Origin: Chamaelirium japonicum
Taxonomy: Eukaryota > Streptophyta > Magnoliopsida > Liliales > Melanthiaceae
Length of the DNA stretch: 64,000 nucleotides
Assembly (NCBI GenBank): GCA_947650365.1
Contig: OX393549.1
Span: forward strand, 25,934,709-25,998,708
Direction of reading: 5' to 3'
Shown: positions 25,890 to 37,199 of the stretch, piece by piece
Layout: every line of letters begins with the position of its first letter
Numbering within the stretch: the first letter of the stretch is position 1
The notes under the pieces: generated by a model
What the model was told of the DNA's origin: nothing
The model's input: the letters and a program-made list of their open reading frames with translations, nothing else
Database searches by the model: none
Position numbers and translations under genes: made by a program

Positions 25890-26060
25890 AATACGACGTG
25901 CTCGAAAATATAGAAAAAGTGAACGTAAAACATCTCATGGGTTTACGATCCATTATTCTATAAAAAGCCCAACAAGAAAGTCTGACGGTAAAAAGACGAA
26001 AAGAGCCCTGGGAGGATTTTTATTATTCTCAAATTTTAACACCTCAGGTGTTACAGACGA

Positions 26061-28677
26061 TCTCGTCGTAAAGTTCAAGAAGAAGTCGACACATCTTCAA
26101 GACCTCGAGCTGATCTTCAAACGGCTTCGAAGGTACCAACTCCGCATGAATCCACTCAAGTGCACATTTGGAGTCTCCTCGGACAAATTCCTCGACTTCA
26201 TTATACGGCATCGAGGCATTGAGATAGATATATCCAAAATTGATGATATAATTAACATGCCTACACCCAAGACGGTACGAGAACTCAGAGATCTCCAAGG
26301 GCATCTAGCGTATATCAGAAGATTCATCGCCAACCTAGCGGGAAAATGTCGCCCCTTCAACCGCCTCATGAAGAAAGGAGCATCATTCAAGTTGGACGAA
26401 GCTTGCCAAGAAGCTCTCCAAAGCGTCAAGGACTATCTGCTAAAGCTGTCAGTTTTATCAACACCAGTTGAAGGAAAGCCGCTGATCCTTTACATTAGCG
26501 CCCAAGAGCAATCTCTGGGGGCACTCCTGGCTCAATATAATGGACTAAGCAAGGAGACAGCATGCTACTACTTGAGTTGCACCCTCGTCGATGTGGAGCC
26601 AAACTACTCTCCGATCGAGAATTAAGTCTGTTTGACAATTATCTTCGCTACAAAGAAGCTGTGACACTACATGCTGGCTCATGCCATTAGACTTATCTCG
26701 AAAGCCGATCCTCTCAAGTACATTATATCGAGACCAGTGCTCTCCGGACGTTTAGCCAAATGGACTATTACTTCTCGAATTCGATATTACCTTCGTGCTA
26801 TAGAAGGCAATCAAGGGGCAAGCTCTCGTGGACTTCCTAGCGGAATATTCTCTCCCAGCAGAATAGGAACAGTCAGAAGATCTTCGAGACAAAGAAGTGT
26901 TCTCCATCGACATCACTTTCTTTTGGAAGATGTTTTTTGATGGCACAGCAAGGCAAGATGTGGCAGAAGCAAGGGTCATCTTCGTCACTCCAAACGACAA
27001 GATACTCCCTTTCTCGTTTCTACTGTCAGAACCATGCTCCAACAACGTGGAAGAATATCAAGCGCTGCTCATCGGCCTCGAACTCGCCAACGACATAAAG
27101 CTTCAAGGACTCGAGATCTTCGGTGACTCCCAGCTCGTCATCCAGCAAGTCTTGGGGGCATACGAAGTCAACAAAGAAGACCTCGTGTCACTACACACAC
27201 GAGCTCTGGAACTCCTCGACACACTCGAGGCCACTTCCATTCAGTATGTCTCCAGGAATCTCAACCAGTAGGCCGACGTGCTTGCAAATTTGGCGGCTAC
27301 ACTCCCGTTTCTAGAAGGACATCAGCTCGTCGTCCCTATTTGCAAAAGAACAGTGATCACCAATAACGACGGCCTTGCTGGGGTTTCAGTTCAAGTCAAC
27401 ATGGTGCACGTCCTCGTGATTGAAGAACAAGATTGGAGACAACCCTTCGTGGATTATCTCATCCATGAGAAGCTCCCTGATGATCCAAAATGCAAAATTG
27501 ATATTCACCGGCAGTTTCTGAAGTTCTTCCCCTTCAACAACGAGCTGTACCGTCAAAGCTACGATGGTACGCTCATGAGATATCTTACAAAAGAAGAGGC
27601 AGAAGCAGCACTGGAAGAAGTCCATACTGGAATCTGTGGCTCACATCAGTCTGGTCCAAAGCTCCACTTTTGTGTTAAGAGGATGCGTTATTACTGGCCC
27701 ACTATAGTTAAGGATTGCTGGGAGTTTGCAAATAAATGTCATGCTTTCCAGCTATATGACGATTACATCTGCCAACCACCAGAGCCTTTGAATCCGATGA
27801 TCGTGTCATGGCCTTTCGACGGATGGCGACTCGACATCGTCGGTCTTTTGCCCAAGTCATCCAAATAATATCTCTACATTTTGGCAGTAACAGATTACTT
27901 CTCCAAATGGGCTGAAGCAATACTATTTCGAGAAGTCACAAGATACTCTGTCATCAGCTTTATCCAGAACGATGTCATCTTTCGATATGGTGTCCCTTGC
28001 TACATCGTTACGGACAACGGAAAGCAATTCAAGAATACTGTTGTCAGCTAGTTCTGCGCCAAGTTCGACATCAAGCAAAGGTGCTCAACAATGTACAACG
28101 CCCTAGCCAATGGTCTGACAGAAGCCTTCAATAAGATCCTCTGCAAGCTCTTGGAGAAAGTTATCTAGAAATCAAAGAAGGACTAGCACGAATGCATGGG
28201 CGAAGCACTATGGGCCTATTGCACGTCCTTCCGCACTCCAACGCAAGCAACTCCGTACTCCCTCATTTATGGGGTAGAAGCCATTTTTTCCCTCGAGCTC
28301 CAGATCCTATCTCTCAGGATACAATCCAAGAAGGCCTCACCAGCGACGACAATGTCCAGCTCCGCTTGGCAGAATTGGAGGCACTAGATGAAAGGCGCCT
28401 CGAAGATCAGCAACGCTTAGAGTGCTATCAAGCCAGATTGACTCATGCCTTCAACAAGAATATTCATCCTCGATCCTTCCAAACAGGAAAGCTAGTGCTG
28501 GCAGTCAAGCGCCCCATCATTCTCTCACATCGAGGAGGAAAGAAGTTTGACGCCAAATGGAATGGACCGCACACCGTCAAAAAAGTCTACTCCAACAGCG
28601 CATACCTCCTCACAATGCCAGAAAGGCTAATATTTGGCCCTATCAACAGCAAGTACCTCAAAAGGTACTATGCCTAA
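26061..28677 (+). pseudogene. Gypsy A pol, 3' part (RT end, two RNase H domains, integrase)
   Basis: It continues the RT directly after the interrupted YIDD site (LVVKFKKKSTHLQDLE, MNPLKCTFGVSSDKFL, RHRGIEIDISKID). Next come the RT-linked RNase H region (KPLILYISAQEQSLGALL, then a stop at 26623), a second RNase H-like domain (FDGTARQDVAEA, SNNVEEYQALLIGLELA, FGDSQLVIQQV) and integrase (HQSGPKLHFCVKRMRYYWP, VTDYFSKWAEA, RYGVPCYIVTDNGKQF). The C-terminal part (KLVLAVKRPI, GPHTVKKVY) ends at TAA 28675-28677. At least five premature stops (for example near 26623, 27269, 27866, 28050 and 28167) make it non-functional. Confidence 0.88.
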
Positions 28678-31042
28678 GGCAAGGCCACACTCATTGGAAA
28701 AAAAAAATGAGCTACGTGCGACTTGATCCCTCTTAGTAGGGTACGTAAGCAGCCTGCAAAGGTTTAGTCCAGACAAAAAAAGAAATACACCAATGTCATC
28801 CCAGAAGACCAGCTAGAGGAGAACGAGTGCAGATCCACCAAGCTCATGCAAAAGCTCGGGCCTATCTGAGGGTCATCAGTCCCTCAAAGTCAAAGACCCG
28901 AAGAATTAAAACCGCCACTGAAGTCAAAGGCAGCAACCCAAAGAATGACGGATGCATCAACAACAACCGCATCCTTCATGACCTCCACAAAGCTAAAAGG
29001 ATTGTTGGAGCTGTCATTGAAGCCAACATCGGCAAGCAGAAGATGACCAAAGCAGTCTGCTCCTCGTCGATGCTCGTGGCCTTGTCTTCATCCTCGTCCA
29101 ACTCCAGAATGCCCATCTCGGTATCCTCCAAGACGACATTGCCACTAGAAGGGTGCAACCTCGCCGGTCACTCTACTCCCGTGGTTGACCTCATCAACAA
29201 TTCAGCCAGCCTTCGGAATGCACTTAGAGAGACAAGTCTTGCAAGAGATGAAAAGTGCAAGTAAAATCAAGTTACAAAGTTAATTCCGGAAGAAAAGAGA
29301 ATATATCAAGTCTAAAAGTCAAGAGAAAAGAAGTCAATCCAATCAAGAATCAGAAAGTAAACGTGATAAGATCCAGAAGAAAAAAAAAATCAGTGAATGG
29401 GCTGCAGCCCCAAAAGGGGACCACAGCCCCATAACAAAGAAACCACAAAAGGGAGGGGGGGATGGGGGGGGGGGGCTAGCAACTCCCTTTCCTTGAGAAA
29501 CCCGCCAACCCCCAATAAAGGGGCTGGCCTCGGTCTCCCGTCAAATACTACAGCCCCCTTATGGGGTTGTGGCCCTAACTCTGACCCGAGTACTGGACCG
29601 CCCCCGTGCTCGCTACAGCCTCCCAAGCCGCCTGCGTCACTGCTTCTCCGCAGTCACACACGTCGCACCGCTCCGGCAGCCTCATAGCCCACAACTACTC
29701 GCGCCTGCACCGATCGCTGCCTGGGCCCCACCGCCACTCGCACCGGCACCGCTCCACACGCTCATCGCCTATGACCAATGTTGTAGCCCGCCTGCGACCT
29801 CGTCACCTCGACCCTGCGCACCCGGCCTCCGAGCCCGAACCCGCTGCTGCTGCCTCCTCGAGCCACCGCTACTCGTGCCCGCACAGCCCACGCCCGATCG
29901 AGGCTCACCTGACTCGGCCCCGCACGCTACCAGCCCTGGCCTTCGCCACTGCTGCTGCACTACGCTAGGCCTCCGCACCCCACGTCTCACTAGCTGGCCT
30001 CCGCGCCCCGTGCCGCACCAGCCATCGCCTGCGTCCCACGCTGCACCAGCCACCGCCCGCCCTGCTTGTACGCCGTACCGCCCGGTCGCCATTGTCGCTG
30101 CTACGCCGTTTGAGCCCACAGGCCGACTAGAGGAGACAAAAAAAAAAGAAGAAAAAGAAAGAGCCACCATACCTGACCCTCGAGGACCTCACGTCCCCTT
30201 CTCTTCATGCCATCATCATCACTTTCGGTCGTGACAATCGGCCTACACCATCGTGCTCCCGTACCAAAGAAGGGGCAACAACCCTCTATCGAGATGCACC
30301 ATGGCCGTCCTTACGCTCCAGTCGCCCTCATGCCACTCTCGGACTCTGTGCAGCGGCCACCTTCGACGTTCATGCCATCTTCAGAGCAAAACAAGTCCGT
30401 AATGAGGAAGATGATTGAAACCCTAGCAAGGGTCTTCTCCACAAGCTGCCAGAAAGGCCTTCGTCTCCAAGTCGCTGTCAACAACGAAGGAGGCGACAAC
30501 TAGGAAGACGGTGCAAGTCCTGTGCAACCCTAGGCAGCCCTTTCACTGATGATCTCCAAGCATCGATCTTCCATAAGAGCCGCCGTCAACTACAAAGGAG
30601 GCGGCAACTTGGAAAACGAGGCAAGTCTTGTGCAACCCTAGGCAGCCCCTTCGCTGATGATCTCTAACCGCCGGAAAGGCCTTCGTCTCCAAGCCACCAT
30701 CAATAACAAAGGAGGTGACCACTAGGAAGATGGAGCAAGTCCTGTGCAACCCTAGGCAACCCCTTCGGCTGACGGTCTCCAAGCTTCAACCCTCCTCGAA
30801 AGCTGCCATCAACAATGAAGAAGGTGACAACTAGGAAGACGGAGCAAGTCCTGTGCAATTCTAGGCAGCCCCTTCACTGATGATCTCCAAGTGCTGATCT
30901 TCCGCAAAAGCTGTCGACGAATGATAGGAGCAGAGGGGTAGGGGTCTTTAAATAAGCCACAACCCTGTCCCAAAAAGGAATCAAGGATAAGCGCTATGTG
31001 TTTCCTATGTACACAAGTACTATGTCTTTCCTGCAGGTGCAC
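28678..31042 (+). other. 3' untranslated region of gypsy A
   Basis: About 2.4 kb between the pol stop and the polypurine tract, a known feature of Tat-type elements. A C/G-rich block (29400-30180) has long low-complexity frames on both strands that I do not call, and 30430-30930 holds tandem repeats. No additional domain is recognised. Confidence 0.7.
30430..30930. repeat. Tandem repeats in gypsy A 3' UTR (about 120-130 base units)
   Basis: Four imperfect copies of a unit containing GGAGGCGACAACTAGGAAGA, GCAAGTCCTGTGCAACCCTA, GGCAGCCCCTTCACTGATGA and TCTCCAAG (near 30490, 30610, 30720 and 30830). This is the kind of 3' UTR minisatellite reported to seed satellite DNA in Tat/Ogre elements. 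Confidence 0.85.
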
Positions 31043-31050
31043 TCGTCCTT

Positions 31051-31061
31051 GAGGGGGCATT
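31051..31061 (+). other. Polypurine tract of gypsy A
   Basis: GAGGGGGCATT immediately before the 3' LTR start TGTAGACA. Confidence 0.75.
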
Positions 31062-33471
31062 TGTAGACATAGAAAATGTGATCACACTTGAGCCCGACCC
31101 GCGCAAGCCAACCCAAGGGCAAAGGGTCCCGCGCCAGGCAAAGGCAGTCCACCGGATCCGACCAACGGAGAGGCCGGGTGGGCCCATCCTCAAGTGGGGC
31201 CCACCTGGTCCTTGCCAAACCGTGGCCCCCCTCTTCCCGTGGGAAGGGTGCAGAGCCGGCCAAGGGAGGAAAAGAAAAGAAAGGAAAGGAAAGAAAAAGA
31301 GAAAGAAAAGGAAAGAAAACCGCTATGCACGGGGGGAGGTTGCATAGACGTCTACACAAGTATAGATCTACGTCGATCCCTCGATCCAACGGACAAGAAA
31401 TGAAGCCAGGTTGCCATTGATTTAATGTGCAAGATTCAAATAAAAATTCAAAATGGTTGGGCCATAACTACTTCACCAGAAAAGAAAAATAAATAAAGAT
31501 TTATTCCCTCCATCAATGAAGGAATAAATCTTGGGTAGTTATGGGAGAGATATTAAAGGGATTCAAATAAATCTTTCCATATCTCTCCTATCCCCCTTCA
31601 CCAATAAATAGAGGAGGAGGGGGAAGGCTCAAGAGGTCGGATGGCAAGAGGCAAGGCTTCACGACCCAAGGCTTCACAAGGCTCGGGCAAGCCTACCCCT
31701 TTGGGGATCGACTTAGCCCATTGAAAGTCCTCATCAACATGAAGACCCTTGCACAAGAAGATCAACCCTTTGACTCCATGCATGAAGGAGAAAGCTCGAA
31801 GAAAAAGAACCCTTCAGCTCCGAAGACGTCAGAAGCAAAGGCCGGAGAAGAAGATCGAAGCAGCATCACCCTGTCGTCTTCAACAAGCCTTCAACTCCGA
31901 AGACGCCAGAAGCAAAGCCCGGAGAAGAAGATCAAAGCGGCATCACCCCGTCGTCTTCATCAAGCCTTCAACTCCGATCAAGCCCAAAAGTCTGAAGAAG
32001 AAGATCAAAGTGGCATCACCCCATCGTCTTCAACAACGTTCGCTCCATTCACGAAGAAGAAAACTTGGAGAAGGATACCCGAAGCGGCGCTACACCCGTC
32101 GTCTTCAACAAAGCCTTCAACTCCGATTACGCCAAATACACCCGGAGAAGAAGTCGACGCTACAATCATCGCCAGGTCGAAGTCGAAGATAGAAAAGCAA
32201 GGAAGCTCTGCAAAGGAGGAGACACACCTTCAATGACCTAAGGCTTCACGAGGCTTGGGCAAGCCTATCCCTTTGGGATCGGCTTAGCCCATCGAAAGTC
32301 CTCATCAACGTGAAGGCCCTTGCACAAGAGGATCAACCCTTCGACTCTGTGCACGAAGGAGAAAGTTTGGAGAAGAAAAAACCTTTAACTCCGAAGACGC
32401 CAAAAGTAAAGGCCGGATAAGAAAATCGAAGCAGAACCACCCTGTCATCTTCAACAAGCCTTCAACTCCGATCAAGCCCAAAAGCCTGGAGAAGAAGATC
32501 GAAGCGGTATCACCCCGTCGTCTTCATCAAGCCTTCGACTCCGATCAAGCCTAAAAGCCCGGCAAAGAAGATCGAAGCAGCATCACCCCGTCGTCTTCAA
32601 TAATGTCCACTCTATTCACAAAAATGAAAGTTTGGAGAAGGATACCCAAAGCGCCGCTACACCTGTCGTCTTCAAAACAAAGTCTTCAACTCCGGTCATG
32701 CCAAAGAAACCCGGAGGAGAGGAGAAGTCAAGCCGATGCCACAACCGTTGAGGAAGCCGGAAGAATAAAGAAGAAGTGAAGGAGTAGCCATCGTCGTTCG
32801 AGAAGAAGATCGAGTCAATGCCAAAGCAAAAGCCAACACAAGAAGTCGAAGCAAAAGCACCGGTAAAGCCTGTGCCAAAGCAAAGCAAGTGCCAAAGCCA
32901 ATCAACTACGATGGTCACGAGGAAAGCACCACACGTTCTAGCCGATACGATGCGAAGTCTTGAAGAACTAAAGCATCGTAAGCCTCTACCCTTCTACGTT
33001 CGAGCACAAGCGCCAAAGCAAAGCAAAATCCAGAGCTACACCAAAGCAAAGCCAAAACCGAAAGCCAAAGCCAAAGCCGATGCTAGAAGCACGATCGACG
33101 CTGCGAACCAACGATCAAGGACGTCGAGATCTAGTCCGAGTCTAGGGAGACGTGAAGACCAAGGAACAAAGCCAAAACCCCCCTAGCCGAGAAAGCGCGA
33201 AGCACGGAAGGGACAAAAGCAACGGCGAAAATTTTTAGCTTCTCAAGAAACCCTCACCCTGTAAAGATCTCTATCATGAGCAACCCCTTCAGAGCTCTCG
33301 CACGAATAATGTGGAGATGCGGATCAAAAGGACCCTCTATAAGATATCTCCCACAATCTCCTGATCAAATCTTCACCGCACCTGGCTCACCACCCCCGAG
33401 TCCCCGGGTCCTGGTCTTTATAATCTCGTTTTGTGCAATAAAGACGATCCGAATCTTTTTATGTGCATACA
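31062..33471 (+). repeat. 3' LTR of gypsy A
   Basis: A 2410-base complete LTR, TGTAGACA..GCATACA, followed by the target duplication GTCAT. It includes the short purine tract (31264-31318), the 73-77 base minisatellite (about 31800-32620) and a lysine-rich low-complexity frame near 32820-33186 that is not called. CAATAAAG near 33436 could be a polyadenylation signal. Confidence 0.92.
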
Positions 33472-33476
33472 GTCAT

Positions 33477-35087
33477 CAATAACTAAAAATCCGCCTAGGC
33501 AGAATTTAAATATGTCTGGGTTGAAATAACTATCTTCATCTTCGATCGTCAAATCTTCATCGAATAGTTGCGAAAATGCGCCTAGACGAAAAGGGTATAT
33601 GCCCGGGCGGAATTATAATGTTCCACTTGTAGTCAGCTCCTCTAACTCCTTGCTAGCTGGTTGATACCTCTGGCTCTTTTGATTGCGTTAATCTCCCATT
33701 GTAGCATAGTTTTCTTCCTTCACTCCGTTTACCAATATTACATAAAAATACATCAAAGTATATGCCGGAGTCGGTAAAATTATACTATATGGTCGATATT
33801 GATGCATTTAGATTGACAAGTTTAAGTGTTGATCACCTATGGTGGTGGTTGCCTATACAAGGGAGATAATACAAGACAAATTCGTGAGAGTATGCATTAA
33901 AATTGATCTTGCTAAACCTCTATGTTTTTTTTTGGTAATCTAAACAGGGTCAAAACATCATGACCTAAAGGCCCTCCGATATGAGGGTGGCAACATGAGA
34001 GGGAAGCTCGGTCTCCCAATAACCTTCTAACTCATTCACCTGGGCTTCCCTAGCGATCTAGTTCACTGCACTATTAGCTTATCGCTCAATCTATCACCTC
34101 CTATAGTTAATCCCAAGCCTGCATATATGCAAGAAACAAGGATAGGACATAGGTCCAAAAAGCACCCTTTACCCAGCACCAACGCCTCCCTTGCGAGAGT
34201 AGCATCTGTTAAAACCACTATATCCTTCGCTTAACAAGCTCCTCTAAAATTTCTCTAAAAAAAAAAAAACAAGCTCCTCTAAAGCACCTTTGATTGCTCA
34301 TAACTCCAGGGGGGGGTTGGTTAAGGAAGCCAACCGGTTAGTCCCACATCGGTAAAGGGGACACCTTACCGATGATGTTAAGCATAGAAGAGGAGCCATT
34401 GAAGAACCCACAACCGAGGTACTGAGGTTATTGAACCTTCTGTCATGAATGATAAGCTCTAAAGGGTCCTTTCTTTGCCTTACTCTCTTTTATTTAATAT
34501 TAATATGAATTTCTTAATGTGGAATTGCTGAGGTGTGAAAAAAACCCGATGCTAGTTCTATGCGTCACAGGATGATTATCGAGCAAAATCCTTCGAGTGT
34601 TTTACTGTTGGAAACACACATAACAAAAAAAATTATCTGACTGTAACCGAAACACAATTAAATGTAAATAAACACAATTAAAAAACAAATACAATGCAAG
34701 TAAAACACAACAACCACGCAAATACCCAACAAAAACACAATTTAAACGCAACTAAAATGCAACAAAATGCAAATAGAACGCAAAAAAAAAAAAGGCAACA
34801 ACTTAACGGAAACTCAACACAAACTCAGCTCTAGAACTAATTATGTTTGTTTGTGTTTGGGGAGAAAGACCAACATCTCACATCAGGGCAACAGATCTGC
34901 AAAGAAATAATAATAAAGACAATTCACGAGAGTTTATTTGTAGTGAGATTATACCTGTTTTGGAGTTCACGTGATCTGCGGCAAGACTCCGATGAGGATT
35001 TGCTAACTCATGAATATACAACGATTGTCGCAACCTCCAATGAGTGCGGACAAGACCGGCCGTCCGACAACTACTCAAAGGTGCTCA
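33477..35087. other. Non-coding spacer with repeat relics
   Basis: No gene recognised. Short pieces can be named: 34320-34370 has AGTCCCACATCGGTAAAGG, matching the TRIM LTRs at 50.3-50.9 kb; 34610-34815 is A-rich with recurring AACGCAA/AACACAA words; and 33920-34150 begins with a poly-T run and may be a truncated retroposon. Confidence 0.5.
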
Positions 35088-35097
35088 TCGAGATTTT

Positions 35098-35329
35098 TTT
35101 TTTTTTGAAAGATAAATAAATAGATTAAAAGAAAAGAAAGAAAATCTACAGGACACGACTTACTCAGAGTGAGCAAGTAGTAGACGAGAACAACCGAGGG
35201 ATTACTCAAAATGAGTAATCCAGACTCGATCCAAGTAGCGAGCTAACCAACATGTTAGCTGCCTATAACCCAAACCAACACATACAGCTAAAACAGAAAC
35301 AACTCATTCCCTTACTCCAGGTGACTCTG
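35098..35329 (-). mobile_element. Short poly-A retroposon (SINE or 5'-truncated LINE)
   Basis: The direct repeat TCGAGATTTT (35088-35097 and 35330-35339) flanks about 230 bases that begin with a T run on the plus strand, equivalent to a poly-A tail on the minus strand. There is no coding capacity. I did not recognise A/B boxes, so SINE versus LINE end is undecided. Confidence 0.55.
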
Positions 35330-35473
35330 TCGAGATTTTGCAACCTTTGGTGAGGGAGCGAGGAAAATTTGTAAGATTTGGTGAAGTTTCAGACAAAGAG
35401 TGTAAAACGAAACAATAAAGCGACGGGATATAAGATAAATGCATTAAATATAACTTCGATATAAAGAAAGGGA

Positions 35474-36175
35474 AATTTTATTCATACCCCAAACTATCCC
35501 CCGCAGCCCACCATCGTTGTTCGCGGTTTATGCGCCTTACAACAAGGAAGGAGGTGGATCTTGGATGGGGATAAGGCGGTGGGGATGCTCACCGGAGTCG
35601 GAGACAGGGAGGTGGGTGGGGGGTGCACACCAGAGATAAGGAGGATAGGGGGGGGGGGGGGGGGTTGATACTCGCCGTAGATTGGAGGGGAGTGGCTTGC
35701 TGCCGACAAGGTGGTGTATGGGGTGGGCTGGAGGTGGAGGTGCGGTAAGGGATGGTGGTGTGGAATAGGTGGGGGGTGGGGGGGATGTCGTCAGAGATGA
35801 GGAGGGGGGCGTGATGTCTCCGGAGACGGGGAGGAGAGTGGAGCCCCCTCCCTCCCTTGCTTTTGATGCTCGCTGGAAGTTGGAGGGGTGCGGCTTGCCG
35901 CCGAAGAGATGGGGTGGGTGGACTGGAAATGGGATATGAGGTGGAGGAGGGGATGTATCGGAGATGAGGAGGGGAGCGGTGCCCCATCCCTCCCTTGCTT
36001 TTGATGCTTGCGCAGATGGGACGGAGCGGCTCGCCGCCGATGAGGTGGGGTATGGAGAGGGCTGAAGGTGGAGGTGGACGGGGGTAGTTTGGGATTTTTT
36101 TTTTTTTGAGGTAGTGGAGGGGAAACCAAAGGGAAAGTGTGGTACATGAAAGAGTTTTGCGGTATGAATAAAATT
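35474..36175. mobile_element. Non-autonomous TIR element with internal tandem repeats
   Basis: Left end AATTTTATTCATACCCCAAA and the complement of the right end (AATTTTATTCATACCGCAAA, to 36175) are about 22-base inverted repeats. The interior is G-rich with imperfect repeats of about 120-170 bases around CGGCTTGCCGCCGA and GAGGTGGAGG. I saw no convincing target duplication. A proline/serine-rich frame on the minus strand (36199-35537) is compositional. Confidence 0.45.
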
Positions 36176-36426
36176 AGGAAAAATTAAGCATAGGTCCACG
36201 GAATAGCATCACAAATAGGTGCAAGATAGCTAATAGTTTCGGCTATACATGGGTCCATGGAATCAAAACAGTTTAAAGGGTGATCCTGTTCTGTGGGTTT
36301 TGCACGTAATAGATCATTCGACAAATGACATATTTTTTTTTAAATATCAAAAATACATATATGATCTTCCCAAACGATAGATGATATATGGAATATTTTT
36401 TTTATGATAGTAATGGCACGGGTTGC

Positions 36427-36690
36427 TATAGTGAATTCACTATAGCATATGTGTTTTAGTAACCACCGCAAAAATCACTATGGTTGCTACAGTGATTTCA
36501 CTGTAACAAAGATACTCAATTATATATGCAAATAGTACTCAATTGAATTAAGTACTATTGCTATAAAATTGAGTACACTGCTATAGTGATTTAACTGTAG
36601 CAACGTGTTTTCAACAGTCACGGTGTAATCACTATAGCTACTATATTGATTTCACTGCAGCTGCTATAATGAATCACTGTAGCAGCTATA
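36427..36690. repeat. Cluster of short palindromes (GCTAYAGTGAWTTCACTRTAGC)
   Basis: At least four related palindromes of about 22 bases (36427, 36486, 36580 and 36635-36690), with the stem GCTATAGTGA pairing TCACTATAGC or variants with CAGTG/CACTG. They are separated by unrelated AT-rich sequence upstream of the transporter gene. Confidence 0.65.
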
Positions 36691-36805
36691 GTAGTCTCAT
36701 TATAGGTTTCAAAACTGTAAGTTTCATAGTATCATATAGGTAATGGCAATTTTAATAAATTTGGCAACTTATTATTACCATTTTAACATTAGGAGAAAAC
36801 CTCTG

Positions 36806-36925
36806 TGGTGTATCCCAAACCTCACACCCAATGCACTATTGATAAGTGTGTATCCCAAACCTCACACCCAATGCACGATTGATACGTGGTGCCACTTATC
36901 AATAGTGCATTGGGTGGGGGTGGGG
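36806..36925. repeat. Direct plus inverted duplication
   Basis: GTGTATCCCAAACCTCACAC followed by CCAATGCACTATTGATAAGTG occurs twice in tandem (from about 36807 and 36848), and its last part recurs inverted at about 36893-36918, giving a possible hairpin. Confidence 0.65.
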
Positions 36926-37062
36926 GCGGGAGACACACGGCTGACGTGGTACGTCCGACCTACTGAATATTTTCCCCGAAGATAAGTGCCGAATGCTGAC
37001 TAACCACCACCATACATCGTCAGTCAAACCACCAGCTGCCATGGCTTCCACCTCCGAATAAC

Positions 37063-37112
37063 TGAGCTCCTCCTCCTCCTCCTCCTCCTCCTCCCCCTCC
37101 TCCTCCTCCTAC
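37063..37112. repeat. (TCC)n microsatellite, probable 5' UTR/promoter of the transporter gene
   Basis: TCC triplets about 90 bases upstream of the ATG at 37200. Pyrimidine-rich triplet repeats are common in plant 5' leaders. A TATA-like TATTTATTAATTAATTAA follows at about 37129. Confidence 0.7.
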
Positions 37113-37199
37113 CCGAGCAGCACCGTATGTATTTATTAATTAATTAAGAAAAAAACACAAAAGTATTCTCTCCCTCCAAAAAAAAAAGGTCAAATATCG

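Larger units (their letters stand above)
13635..26055. mobile_element. Element B: solo-LTR-like insertion inside gypsy A
   Basis: The termini TGTCACGCCCC and GGTGTTACA are flanked by GACGA at 13630-13634 and 26056-26060. Without nested copia C it is about 3.5 kb. It has no recognisable pol and no second LTR copy, so a solo LTR of a long-LTR gypsy element is the best reading, with a non-autonomous element as the alternative. A pyrimidine-rich stretch (16180-16300) and an A/T-rich box at 16460-16475 followed by a GC-rich stretch would suit an LTR promoter region. The orientation is not certain. Low-complexity frames between 15681 and 16608 are not called. Confidence 0.72.
10797..33471 (+). mobile_element. 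Ty3/gypsy element A (Tat-like), 5'-deleted, with nested insertions
   Basis: Direct repeats GTCAT lie at 10792-10796 and 33472-33476, and the termini are TGTAGACA..GCATACA. The order is truncated 5' LTR, RT, RNase H, a second RNase H-like domain, integrase, a long 3' untranslated region, polypurine tract and 3' LTR. RT before integrase identifies Ty3/gypsy. The extra RNase H-like domain and long 3' non-coding region point to the Tat/Ogre/Retand lineage (established features of that group). The U5 part of the 5' LTR, primer site, gag and protease are deleted. Element B is inserted at 13635-26055. Removing the insertions leaves roughly 10.2 kb. Confidence 0.9.

Noticed and set aside
29569-30234. 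221-codon frame rich in Pro/Arg/His
   Set aside because: C-rich block in the gypsy 3' UTR with similarly long frames on both strands; a captured exon is possible and is listed as a finding, but not as a gene.
31721-32236. 171-codon frame in the gypsy 3' LTR
   Set aside because: It consists of the translated LTR minisatellite.
35537-36199. 220-codon Pro/Ser-rich frame on the minus strand
   Set aside because: Low complexity with internal DNA repeats, within a TIR element; no start context or introns suggestive of a gene.
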